59,970 bases of DNA from JAKFDI01 sp044508835 (GTDB taxonomy: Bacteria; Pseudomonadota; Gammaproteobacteria; Burkholderiales; Burkholderiaceae_C). The stretch is taken from positions 1 through 59,970 of the forward strand of contig JBIQHD010000029.1 of the NCBI GenBank assembly GCA_044508835.1. The letters run 5' to 3'. Of the stretch, positions 43,123-51,565 are shown piece by piece. The notes below the pieces were generated by a model that worked only from the letters and a program-made list of their open reading frames with translations, did no database searches and was not told the origin of the DNA. Position 1 is the stretch's first letter. The number at the start of each line of letters is the position of its first letter. A program made the position numbers and the translations under genes.

Positions 43123-44511
43123 TCAGATCGGCTGCGCCACGAGGTCGTGCCCCTGCGTGCCGACGATGCGCGCGCGCGTGAACTCGCCGACCTTCAGCGT
43201 CTTGGAGGCCTTCTCGGGCGGCAGCAGCTTCACCACGCCGTCGATCTCGGGCGCATCGGCATACGAGCGCCCCACCCCGCCGCGGCGGCCGAGCGCCGGG
43301 GCGGCGTCGACCAGCACCTGCATGGTCGCGCCCACGCGCTCGCGCAGCTTGCCGGCCGACACCTGCTCGGCCACGGCCATGAAGCGGGCACGGCGCTCCT
43401 CGCGCACCTCGGCCGGCAGCGCGCCGGGCAGCTCATTCGCCGCCGCGCCCTGCACCGGCGAGTAGGCGAAGCAGCCCGCGCGGTCGATGCGCGCCTCGCG
43501 GGCGAAATCGAGCAGGTGCTCGAACTCGGCCTCGGTCTCGCCCGGGAAGCCGGCGATGAAGGTGCTGCGCACCACCAGCTCGGGGCAGGCCTCGCGCCAG
43601 CGCTGCAGGCGCTCGAGGTTGCGCTCGCCGCTGGCCGGGCGCTTCATGCGCCGGAGCACGTCGGGGTGCGAATGCTGGAACGGCACGTCGAGGTAGGGCA
43701 GCACCAGGCCCTGCGCCATCAGCGGCAGGATCTCGTCGACGTGCGGATACGGGTAGACGTAGTGCAGCCGCACCCAGGCGCCGTGCCGCTCGGCCAGTTC
43801 GCCGAGCTGCGCGCACAGGTCCAGCATGCGCGTCTTCACCGGCTTGCCGTCGAAGAAGCCGGTGCGGTACTTGACGTCCACCCCGTAGGCGCTGGTGTCC
43901 TGGCTGATGACGAGCAGTTCCTTCACGCCCGACTCGAACAGGCGCTTCGCCTCGCCCAGCACCTCGCCGATGGGGCGCGAGTCGAGGTCGCCGCGCATGC
44001 TCGGGATGATGCAGAAGGTGCAGCGGTGGTTGCAGCCCTCGCTGATCTTCAGGTAGGCGTAGTGCCGCGGCGTGAGCTTGATGCCCTGCGGCGGCACGAG
44101 GTCGGTGAAGGGGTCGTGCGGCCTGGGCACGTGCTTGTGCACCGCGTCCATCACCTCGTGCGTGGCATGCGGGCCGGTGACGGCCAGCACGCTCGGGTGC
44201 ACGCCCGCCACCATGTTGCCGCCCGCCGCGTCGGTCTTGGCGCCGAGGCAGCCCGTCACGATCACCTTGCCGTTCTCGGCCAGCGCCTCGCCGATGGTGT
44301 CCAGGCTCTCCTTCACCGCCTCGTCGATGAAGCCGCAGGTGTTGACGATCACCAGGTCGGCGCCGGCGAAGGTCTTGGAGGTGTCGTAACCCTCGGCACG
44401 CAGCTGGGTGAGGATCAGCTCGGAATCGGTCAGCGCCTTCGGGCACCCGAGCGAGACGAAGCCGATCCTGGGGCTGCTCGCGGTCACGTCGTTCATAGCG
44501 TCTTGCGTCAT
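43123..44511 (-). CDS. rimO: Ribosomal protein S12 methylthiotransferase
   Basis: The start at ATG 44511 (MTQDAMNDVTASSPRIGFVSLGCPKALTDSE) gives 462 residues. The UPF0004 domain supplies three Cys (GCPKAL, NTCGF, TGCLGAK). The radical-SAM motif is EGCNHRCTFCIIPSMRGDLDSR. A C-terminal TRAM domain follows. It adds methylthio to Asp of S12 (RpsL). metC lies just downstream. Confidence 0.95.
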   Translation of the reverse strand: MTQDAMNDVTASSPRIGFVSLGCPKALTDSELILTQLRAEGYDTSKTFAGADLVIVNTCGFIDEAVKESLDTIGEALAENGKVIVTGCLGAKTDAAGGNMVAGVHPSVLAVTGPHATHEVMDAVHKHVPRPHDPFTDLVPPQGIKLTPRHYAYLKISEGCNHRCTFCIIPSMRGDLDSRPIGEVLGEAKRLFESGVKELLVISQDTSAYGVDVKYRTGFFDGKPVKTRMLDLCAQLGELAERHGAWVRLHYVYPYPHVDEILPLMAQGLVLPYLDVPFQHSHPDVLRRMKRPASGERNLERLQRWREACPELVVRSTFIAGFPGETEAEFEHLLDFAREARIDRAGCFAYSPVQGAAANELPGALPAEVREERRARFMAVAEQVSAGKLRERVGATMQVLVDAAPALGRRGGVGRSYADAPEIDGVVKLLPPEKASKTLKVGEFTRARIVGTQGHDLVAQPI

Positions 44512-44622
44512 GGCGGCGATTTTCGCCGATCGGTGCGGCCGCACGCCCCGGCGCGGCTTGACCTGCCGGGCTGTCACCTTCACATTTTCCGATCACGGAA
44601 ACCATTCGCGAAGGCCGACGAC

Positions 44623-45318
44623 ATGACCGTGCTCACCCTTCACTACCACCCGCTCTCGTCCTGCTGCCAGAAGGTGCTCATCGCGCTCGACGAGCTGGGC
44701 ATCGCGTGCGAACGGCAGCTGCTGGACCTGGCCGATCCGCAGGCCCGGTCGGCCTTCCTGGCCCTGTGGCCGACGGGCAAGATGCCCCTGCTGGTCGACG
44801 GGGGACGGCCCATTCCCGAGACGAGCATCATCATCGAGCACCTGCAGCGGCACCATGCGCGCCCTGGCCGCACCCTGATCCCCGACGATCCGGACGCCGC
44901 GCTCGAGGTGCGGCTGTGGGACCGCCTGTTCGACCTGTACGTGATGACGCCGATGCAGGAGCTCACCGGCGACCTGCTGCGCCCGCCGGCCGACCGCGAC
45001 GCGCTCGGCGTGGCACGGGCCCGGGAGCGCCTGCAATCGTCGTATGCGCTGATCGATCGCCACCTGGAGGGGCGGACCTGGGCGGCCGGCGACGCGTTCA
45101 GCCTGGCCGATTGCGCCGCCGCGCCGGCCTTGTTCTATGCGGTGACCCACGTGCCGATCGAGCCTCGGCACGAGCGTGCCATCGCCTACTTCGAGCGGCT
45201 GATGGACCGCGGGGCGGTCGCACGCACCATCGACGAGGCGCGGCCGCACCTGAAGTTCTATCCCGGCCGCGCCGGCCTGTCCCGCCGCTTCTACGATGCC
45301 GACGCCGAAGGCCGCTGA
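44623..45318 (+). CDS. Glutathione S-transferase family protein
   Basis: The start at ATG 44623 (MTVLTLHYHPLSSCCQKVLIALDELG) gives 231 residues. The thioredoxin-like N-terminal domain ends with the glutathione-binding IPETSIIIEHL, and an all-helical C-terminal domain with WAAGDAFSLADCAAAPALFYA follows. The substrate is unknown. The ArsR gene starts 1 bp after its stop, so GST, ArsR and the broken SRPBCC gene form one unit. Confidence 0.9.
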   Translation: MTVLTLHYHPLSSCCQKVLIALDELGIACERQLLDLADPQARSAFLALWPTGKMPLLVDGGRPIPETSIIIEHLQRHHARPGRTLIPDDPDAALEVRLWDRLFDLYVMTPMQELTGDLLRPPADRDALGVARARERLQSSYALIDRHLEGRTWAAGDAFSLADCAAAPALFYAVTHVPIEPRHERAIAYFERLMDRGAVARTIDEARPHLKFYPGRAGLSRRFYDADAEGR

Positions 45319-45319
45319 C

Positions 45320-45667
45320 ATGCCTGCCGGTGCCGACGCCACGCGGCTCGACCGCATGTTCTTCGCGCTCGCCGACGGGAACCGCCGCGGCATGCTCGAC
45401 CTCCTGAGCGAAGGCCCGGCCTCGGTGTCCGAGCTGGCCGGGCCGCTGCGGATCGCGCTGCCCTCGGCCGTGAAGCACCTGGCGGTGCTGGAACAGGGAG
45501 GGTTCGTCGCCTCGCGGAAGGCGGGGCGCGTGCGCACCTACCAGGTCGATCCGGCCGCGTTCGATGCCATGGAGCGGTGGGTCGCCAGGCACAAGACGAG
45601 GCTCCACGCCCAGTTCGACCGGCTCGACGCCTACCTGGCGCAGCAGAAGGCCAAGGCCGCGCGATGA
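45320..45667 (+). CDS. ArsR-type winged-helix transcription regulator
   Basis: The start at ATG 45320 (MPAGADATRLDRMFFALADG) has a GAAGG site and gives 115 residues. An ATG 24 bp upstream is in frame but inside the GST gene. The winged helix is GPASVSELAGPLRIALPSAVKHLAVLEQGGFVASRKAGRVRTYQVDPAAF. No metal Cys motif (ELCVCDL) is present, so it is the ArsR subtype that usually pairs with an AHSA1/SRPBCC protein. Its stop overlaps the next frame by 4 bp. Confidence 0.9.
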   Translation: MPAGADATRLDRMFFALADGNRRGMLDLLSEGPASVSELAGPLRIALPSAVKHLAVLEQGGFVASRKAGRVRTYQVDPAAFDAMERWVARHKTRLHAQFDRLDAYLAQQKAKAAR

Positions 45668-45819
45668 CATACGCCGCCAGCACGCACACCGGCATGGTGT
45701 ACGCCGAGCAGATCGCCTACCTCGACGGCCACGAGGACCGTGCGCAGCGGCTGCACGGAACGCAGGAAGGCCTGGACCGGCTCGCGCTCCTGCTCTCGCC
45801 GGGCGGGCAGCCGTCGTAG
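45664..45819 (+). pseudogene. Internally deleted SRPBCC/AHSA1 gene
   Basis: The frame starts by ATGA overlap with arsR and codes only 51 residues. Residues 1-8 (MTYAASTH) resemble the start of an AHSA1-type protein. The rest (VYAEQIAYLDGHEDRAQRLHGTQEGLDRLALLL) looks like its C-terminal end, normally preceded by ~100 residues that are missing. I infer an in-frame deletion that left the two ends joined. ArsR-SRPBCC pairs are common, which supports this reading. It could still be made as a short peptide. Confidence 0.65.
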
Positions 45820-45835
45820 CCGGGGCCCCGCGCCC

Positions 45836-46426
45836 TCAGCGCTTGGGCGGCCCGAAGCCCGGCACGCCGGGGAACAGCGTCTCGGCCTGCTTGGCCATCT
45901 GTTCCTGCATCTGCATGAACATGGCCTTCGACTGCTCGAGGTAGTTGCCCATCAGCCCCTGCACCGCGGGCGCCTGGCCGTTGAGGAACTGCGCCCAGAG
46001 CTCGGGCGACATCATCGCCGGGTCGTACAGGCCTTTCGAATGCTCGGCCAGCCGCCCCTGGATGTCGGTGAAGGTCTGCAGGTTCTTCTCGAGGTAGGAG
46101 CCCATCAGCCCCTGCATCGCATGGCCGTAGAAGCGGATGATCTGCGCCAGCGTCTGGCTCGAGAACATCGGCACGCCGCCCGTCTCTTCCTCGAGGATGA
46201 TCTGCAGCAGGATGCTGCGCGTCAGGTCCTCGCTGGTCTTGGCGTCGCGCACGACGAAGTCCTGGCCGTTCAGCACCATCTGCTTCACGTCGGCCAAGGT
46301 GATGTAGCTGCTGGTCTGCGTGTCGTAGAGGCGGCGGTTCGGGTACTTCTTGAGGATGCGCTGGCCGGCAGCGCCGGCGGGATTCGCGCCCGCGTCGCTC
46401 GTGGCGCCGCGGCGTGTCTGGGCCAT
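45836..46426 (-). CDS. phaR: PhaR, polyhydroxyalkanoate synthesis repressor
   Basis: The start at ATG 46426 has an AGGAGGAG site and gives 196 residues. The N-terminal PHB/PHA accumulation regulator DNA-binding domain reads RILKKYPNRRLYDTQTSSYITLADVKQMVLNGQDFVVRDAKTSEDLTRSILLQII. Two PHB_acc repeats follow (QTLAQIIRFYGHAMQGLMGSYLEKNLQTF). PhaR binds PHB granules and DNA and represses phasin and its own gene. The organism therefore very probably stores PHB. An upstream extension has no support. Confidence 0.95.
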   Translation of the reverse strand: MAQTRRGATSDAGANPAGAAGQRILKKYPNRRLYDTQTSSYITLADVKQMVLNGQDFVVRDAKTSEDLTRSILLQIILEEETGGVPMFSSQTLAQIIRFYGHAMQGLMGSYLEKNLQTFTDIQGRLAEHSKGLYDPAMMSPELWAQFLNGQAPAVQGLMGNYLEQSKAMFMQMQEQMAKQAETLFPGVPGFGPPKR

Positions 46427-46451
46427 GGGGCTGCTCCTCCTGTAAGCCGTA

Positions 46452-46465
46452 TGTGCGGTTGCACA
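46452..46465. promoter_or_regulatory. Candidate PhaR operator
   Basis: TGTGCGGTTGCACA is a perfect 5-4-5 inverted repeat containing TGC-N4-GCA, 26 bp before the phaR ATG. A related TTGCACAT lies at 46553-46560. PhaR autoregulation through TGC/GCA-type sites is known in other PHB producers. The 46427-46671 gap holds no gene. Confidence 0.5.
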
Positions 46466-46671
46466 AAAAGATTCTAGAAGCCGCCCCCGCCCCGGCCGAA
46501 AGGGGTTTTCCCCGGCCGTGCGCAGGTGCGCGGCCACGAGGGGGCACGCCAATTGCACATCGCCCTGCGCCCGACGGCCCGCCCGCGTGCCGCAGGACCG
46601 GCCGCGACGGCTCCACGGCGCGTGGAGAAACCTCCGGCGCCAGTAATTCATTCAGCAGGGATTTCAACCAA

Positions 46672-47241
46672 ATGAAACAAGCCCACCGAGAGTCCTTCAT
46701 GGCTGGAATCGTCGTGCAGTACGGGAACGACGCGCCCGAGCGCTACGAAGCGCATCTTTCCATCACGCCTCTCGGTGAAACCTGCGTGCTGCTGCGCCGC
46801 CCCTTCGCGGACGAGATGCCGATGCGCCTGCCGCCCGCGGCCGGCGGCGAGACCGACCCGGTCGTGCACGTGGTGCAGAGCCTCGTGCGCTGCTTCTTCG
46901 GCGACAGCCATGCCGCGCCGCGCATCGTCGGCGAGCCCGACTGGCGCAGCGTCTCGCTGGAAGTGACGACGGCCGACGAGCCGCGGACCCGCCGCCTCCT
47001 GCTCGTCGAGCTGACCTGCAGCTCGCCGCGCCACGCCACCTGCGTGCGCGCCGACGGGCTCAGCTCGATCGACGGCGAAGGCGTCACGCTGTGCCCGGAA
47101 GACGCCGACCCGGTCTACGCCGTCACGCGGCTGGCGCTGAGCCCGCGCGCCGTGGCGGCCGCGCGGCGCGCACGCCTGGCGCGCGAGGCACCGGTGGCGA
47201 TGCCCGCGCGCCGCCCGGCCACCGTCGCCGCCGTGGCCTGA
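46672..47241 (+). CDS. Conserved-looking protein of unknown function
   Basis: The 189-residue soluble protein (MKQAHRESFMAGIVVQYGNDAPERYEAHLSITPLGETCVLLRR) has mixed alpha/beta character. Its C-terminal ~40 residues are Ala/Arg-rich and probably disordered. Four Cys are scattered. A second start at 46699 (MAGIVVQYG) is possible. It is divergent from phaR and 41 bp before the next gene on the same strand. I do not recognise the family. Confidence 0.7.
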   Translation: MKQAHRESFMAGIVVQYGNDAPERYEAHLSITPLGETCVLLRRPFADEMPMRLPPAAGGETDPVVHVVQSLVRCFFGDSHAAPRIVGEPDWRSVSLEVTTADEPRTRRLLLVELTCSSPRHATCVRADGLSSIDGEGVTLCPEDADPVYAVTRLALSPRAVAAARRARLAREAPVAMPARRPATVAAVA

Positions 47242-47282
47242 CGCGCCGCCTCCCGCCGAACCGACCCTCCGGAACCCGCTGC

Positions 47283-47669
47283 ATGCCCAAGACCCCGCCC
47301 GAATCGCCGAACCTGCTCAAGCCCGTCGATCACGTCATCCTTGCCTTCGCGGAAGAAGCCGCGCGGGACGACGCGGCCGCCGCACTCGGCGAGGCCGGCT
47401 TCGAGAACCCTGCCGTGCATGCGTACACCGCGGTGGAGATGCACGCCGCGCTGAACGCCGAGCTCGACGCCGCCGGCCCGCTCGCCTCGCTCGGGCAGGA
47501 CACCAACCTGGCCGAGTTCCGCCGCAAGCTCGCCCGCGAAGGCCACGGCTGGCTCGTGGTGCACGCGCCCGGCGACGAGCAGACCGCGCAGGTGGCCGAG
47601 GTCGCACGGCGCTTCGGCGCGCGGCTGGCGCAGAAGTACACCCGCTTCACCATCGAAGAGCTGACGTAG
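47283..47669 (+). CDS. Hypothetical protein, possible stress-type alpha/beta fold
   Basis: The 128 residues (MPKTPPESPNLLKPVDHVILAFAEEAARDDAAAALGEAGF) have alternating strands and helices. They include LGQDTNLAEFRRKLAREGHGWLVVHAPGDEQTAQVAEVARRFGARLAQKYTRFTIEELT. No catalytic motif is seen. It is co-directional with the gene before and 52 bp before the response regulator. Function unknown. Confidence 0.7.
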   Translation: MPKTPPESPNLLKPVDHVILAFAEEAARDDAAAALGEAGFENPAVHAYTAVEMHAALNAELDAAGPLASLGQDTNLAEFRRKLAREGHGWLVVHAPGDEQTAQVAEVARRFGARLAQKYTRFTIEELT

Positions 47670-47721
47670 CGCGGCGCGCGGCCCGCGCGATGCGCCGCGC
47701 CCCGCCGGCTAACATCGTCGC

Positions 47722-48444
<723 letters not shown>

Positions 48445-48465
48445 AGGTGCGCGAGGCGCCCTGCC

Positions 48466-50511
48466 ATGTCCGTTCCCACCCTGCCCGACTTCGACGACCG
48501 CACCGTCTTCCGCTCGCTCTTCGCCGCCTACCCCGACGCGCTGCTGCTGGTGGACGGCGGCGGCACCATCGTCCTGGCCAACCCGGCCGCCGGCGCGGTG
48601 CTCGGCTACGACGCCGCCGAGCTGGTGGGCATGCCGGTCGACGACCTCGTGCCCGACGAGATCCGCCCGCGGCACGCCGCCTACCGCCATGCCTACGGGC
48701 TGAACCCGCACCCGCGGCCGATGGGCACGCAGATGGACCTCGTCGCCAAGCGCCGCGACGGCAGCACGGTGATGGTCGAGATCGCGCTCAGCCCGCTGCA
48801 GGAGCACGGCCTGCCCTACGTCGTGGCCGCCATCCGCGACATCGGCGCCTATCCGCGGGTGCGCCAGGCGCTGCAGCGCGCGCGCTACAGCGAGTACGTC
48901 GCCCGCCTCGGCCGGCTGGCGGTGGACACGCGCGACCCGCAGCAGCTGCTCGAAGAGGTGCCGGTGCTCGCGGCCGAGGCGCTGCAGGTCGAGATGTGCG
49001 TGGTCTACCTGCTCGAGCCCGGCGGGCGCGAGTTCCGCGTCGTCAGCGGCACCGGCCTGCTCGACAGCGAGCGCGTCGGGCGGCGCGTGCCCAACCGGCC
49101 CGACACGCCCGCGGGCTTCATCCTCGCCCAGGGCCGGCCGCTGGCCGTGGACGACTACGCCGCCGAGCGGCGCTTCAGCGTGCCGACCGACTTCATCGAG
49201 GCCGGCCTGCGCAGCGGCCTGGCGGTGCCGCTGTCGGACCGGGGCAGCAGCATCGGCGCCTTCACCGTGCGTTCACGCAGCCCGAAGCGGTTCGGCGAGG
49301 ACGAGATCCGCTTCATGGAGGCGATGGCCAGCCTGCTCGCCACCAGCCTGCAGCGCGTGCAGACCGAGGAGCAGCTCAACCACGCGCAGCGGCTGGAGAG
49401 CGTGGGCCAGCTGACGGGCGGCATCGCGCACGACTTCAACAACCTGCTCACCGTCATCTCGGGCAACCTGCAGATCCTCGACGACCTGCCGGCGCTCGCG
49501 GGCGACCCGTTCGCGCGGCAGATGGTGTCGGCGGCCACGCGCGCCACGCGGCGCGCGGCCGAGCTCACCGGCAAGCTGCTCGCGTTCTCGCGCCGGCAGG
49601 TGCTCAAGCCGAGCCGCATCGACGTGAGCGCCATGCTGGTGTCGCTGGCCGACATGCTGCGCCGCACGCTCGACCAGCGCATCCGCATCGAGGTCGACGC
49701 GCCGCCCGACTGCCCGCCGTGCCTGGCCGACGCGGGCCAGCTCGAATCGGCCGTGCTCAACATCGCCATCAACGCGCGCGACGCCATGCCCGAGGGCGGC
49801 ATCCTCACCTTCCGCTGCCGCGCCTGCGCCGCCGTGCCGGCCGACCTGGCCGGCGAGCTGGTGGCGGGCGACGACGCCTACGTGGAGATCGCCATCTCGG
49901 ACACCGGCACCGGCATGAGCGAGGCCACGCGCGAGCGCGCCTTCGAGCCCTTCTTCACCACCAAGGAGGCGGGGCGCGGCACCGGCCTCGGGCTGTCCAC
50001 GGTGTACGGCTTCGCCAAGCAGTCGCACGGCGGCGCCACGCTGCACAGCGCGCTCGGCGCCGGCACCACGGTGGCGCTGTACCTGCCGCGCCCGCCGCGC
50101 GCCGCCGCGCGGGCGGACGCCGCCGGGTCGCCCGACATGGCCCTGCCGGCCGGGCTGCGCGTGCTGATGGTCGAGGACGACCCGGAGGTGCGCAGCGTGG
50201 TGGAAGCCTTTCTCGCCGGCTTGGGCTGCGAGGTGATCACGGCGCTGAACGGCGAGCAGGCCCTGCCCGTGCTCGCCGAGGATGAGCCGCTGGACCTGCT
50301 GCTCACCGACATCGCGCTCGGCGCCGGCATGCGCGGCACCGAGCTGGCGCGCGAGGCGGTGCGGCGCCGTCCCGGCCTGCCCGTGCTGCTGATGTCGGGC
50401 TTCTCCAGCGGCCTGCTCGACACGCCGCCGGCGTGGGAGCTGCTGCACAAGCCCTTCAGCCGCGAAGAGCTGGCGCGCGCGGTCGCGAAGGTGCTGCCCG
50501 CCGGTCAGTGA
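48466..50511 (+). CDS. Hybrid sensor histidine kinase (PAS-GAF-HisKA-HATPase-REC)
   Basis: The 681 residues hold a PAS domain (~15-130), a GAF domain (~150-305), a HisKA with H322 in GGIAHDFNNLLTVISGN and an HATPase with NIAINARDAMPEGG, DTGTGMS and GTGLGLSTVYGF. A C-terminal receiver with D615 (LLTDIAL) completes the chain. No membrane segment or signal peptide is seen, so it senses a cytoplasmic cue. Its receiver could pass phosphate on to an Hpt protein or tune the OmpR-type partner. The C-terminal end overlaps the convergent crp gene by 7 bp. Confidence 0.94.
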   Translation: MSVPTLPDFDDRTVFRSLFAAYPDALLLVDGGGTIVLANPAAGAVLGYDAAELVGMPVDDLVPDEIRPRHAAYRHAYGLNPHPRPMGTQMDLVAKRRDGSTVMVEIALSPLQEHGLPYVVAAIRDIGAYPRVRQALQRARYSEYVARLGRLAVDTRDPQQLLEEVPVLAAEALQVEMCVVYLLEPGGREFRVVSGTGLLDSERVGRRVPNRPDTPAGFILAQGRPLAVDDYAAERRFSVPTDFIEAGLRSGLAVPLSDRGSSIGAFTVRSRSPKRFGEDEIRFMEAMASLLATSLQRVQTEEQLNHAQRLESVGQLTGGIAHDFNNLLTVISGNLQILDDLPALAGDPFARQMVSAATRATRRAAELTGKLLAFSRRQVLKPSRIDVSAMLVSLADMLRRTLDQRIRIEVDAPPDCPPCLADAGQLESAVLNIAINARDAMPEGGILTFRCRACAAVPADLAGELVAGDDAYVEIAISDTGTGMSEATRERAFEPFFTTKEAGRGTGLGLSTVYGFAKQSHGGATLHSALGAGTTVALYLPRPPRAAARADAAGSPDMALPAGLRVLMVEDDPEVRSVVEAFLAGLGCEVITALNGEQALPVLAEDEPLDLLLTDIALGAGMRGTELAREAVRRRPGLPVLLMSGFSSGLLDTPPAWELLHKPFSREELARAVAKVLPAGQ

Positions 50512-51233
50512 ATCGCCGCGGCTGCGGCGGCGGGCGCCATGCTGCGCTGGATGAAGGCGTTGAGCGCCTCCACCTTCGGGATGTGGATGTCGCGGCGGCC
50601 GCGCTCGTTGAAACGGATCACGTCGCCCTTGGCCAGGCGCGACAGCGCGCGGCTCACCGTCTCCAGCGTCATGCCGAGGTAGTTGCCGATCTCGGCGCGC
50701 GTCATGCGCAGCGTGATCTGGTCGGTGCGCAGGCCGCGCTGCGCCATCGCGTCGGCGAAGTTGCGCAGGAAGTCGGCCACGCGCGCATCGGCCGGCAGGG
50801 TGCACAGCGACAGCATCGAGTCGCGGTCGCGGGCGATCTCGCGGCTCATCGCCTCGTGCAGCAGCGTCAGCAGCGCCGGGCGCGCGAGGCTGGCGCGCAG
50901 CAGCGCGTCGTAGCGGATGGCCCAGACCTCGCCGGTGTCCATCGCCACGGCATCGCAGCCGTAGTGGCTGTCGGCGATGCCATCCAGGCCCAGCCAGTCG
51001 CCGCGGAAATGCAGGCCGACCACCTGCTCGCGGCCGTCGGAGGCGAGGTTGACGATCTTGACGAAGCCCGAGTTCAGCACGTACAGGCAGTCGAAGCGCT
51101 GGCCCGCCTGGTAGATCACGTCGCCGGTGTGCACCACGCGGCGCTGGATCGCCACGCTGTCCTGCAGCAGCTCGAGCTGCTGCGCGATGCGCTGGGCGGC
51201 ATGTTGCGAGTCGTCATGGATCCGGGGGCTCAT
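50505..51233 (-). CDS. Crp/FNR-family regulator lacking the Fe-S cysteines (DNR/NNR-like)
   Basis: The start at ATG 51233 has an AGGAGTG site and gives 242 residues. The cNMP-like domain (GDVIYQAGQRFDCLYVLNSGFVKIVNLASDGREQVVG) precedes the helix-turn-helix MTRAEIGNYLGMTLETVSRALSRL. The N-terminus has no CX2CX5C cluster, so it does not sense oxygen the way FNR does. The recognition helix keeps ETVSR, predicting the same TTGAT box. It sits beside narXL and may be a nitrogen-oxide sensor of the DNR type. That role is inferred from context. Confidence 0.9.
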   Translation of the reverse strand: MSPRIHDDSQHAAQRIAQQLELLQDSVAIQRRVVHTGDVIYQAGQRFDCLYVLNSGFVKIVNLASDGREQVVGLHFRGDWLGLDGIADSHYGCDAVAMDTGEVWAIRYDALLRASLARPALLTLLHEAMSREIARDRDSMLSLCTLPADARVADFLRNFADAMAQRGLRTDQITLRMTRAEIGNYLGMTLETVSRALSRLAKGDVIRFNERGRRDIHIPKVEALNAFIQRSMAPAAAAAAIH

Positions 51234-51252
51234 GTGCTGCACTCCTGCTCGT

Positions 51253-51266
51253 TTGATTGGGCTCAA
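51253..51266. promoter_or_regulatory. FNR/DNR-like box just upstream of the crp gene
   Basis: TTGATTGGGCTCAA matches TTGAT-N4-ATCAA at 9 of 10 positions. Its centre is only 26 bp from the crp-like ATG, too close to activate from -41.5, so repression or autoregulation is more likely. Confidence 0.55.
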
Positions 51267-51384
51267 GCTTAGGAAGGCGTCGACAACGCCGGGCCAACCG
51301 CCGGCCACGTTCGGTCGCGGTCTGTAAACGGTGCGTAACGGCCAGGTAGGCACCGCCCGTCCCTCCGGACGCACGCAGCCCCGG

Positions 51385-51398
51385 TTGACGCGCATCAA
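51385..51398. promoter_or_regulatory. FNR/DNR box in the crp / OTC-like divergent region
   Basis: TTGACGCGCATCAA fits TTGAY-N4-RTCAA in full and sits inside the palindrome GGTTGACGCGCATCAACC. TACGCT (51420-51425) follows after 21 bp, the spacing of class II FNR promoters, which suggests it drives the + strand gene at 51566 and on into narX. The 51234-51565 gap has no recognised gene apart from a possible 34-codon leader frame. Confidence 0.7.
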
Positions 51399-51455
51399 CC
51401 CGGGCCGCGGCCCGGCCGCTACGCTTCGCGGCCTGAGAGGTTGAGAGGCTTTTCC

Positions 51456-51560
51456 ATGCACCCGCCCCGGCCCCCGAACGGGCCCGAATCCAGCCGCCGG
51501 CCGCAGTCGGGCCGGCAGCCCGACGCAGCATTGCCACGACGAGTCAGGCTCACCCTCTGA
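51456..51560 (+). other. Possible short leader ORF
   Basis: ATG 51456 follows GAGAGG and opens a 34-codon frame (MHPPRPPNGPESSRR...) that stops at 51558-51560, 5 bp before the OTC-like ATG and in another frame. It is Pro/Arg-rich, as random frames in GC-rich DNA often are. Its placement would allow translational control, but coding evidence is thin. Confidence 0.25.
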
Positions 51561-51565
51561 CCGCC

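Noticed and set aside
45296..45319. Upstream ATG of arsR at 45296
   Set aside because: It lies inside the GST gene. The ATG at 45320 has a better ribosome site (GAAGG) and fits the family N-terminus.
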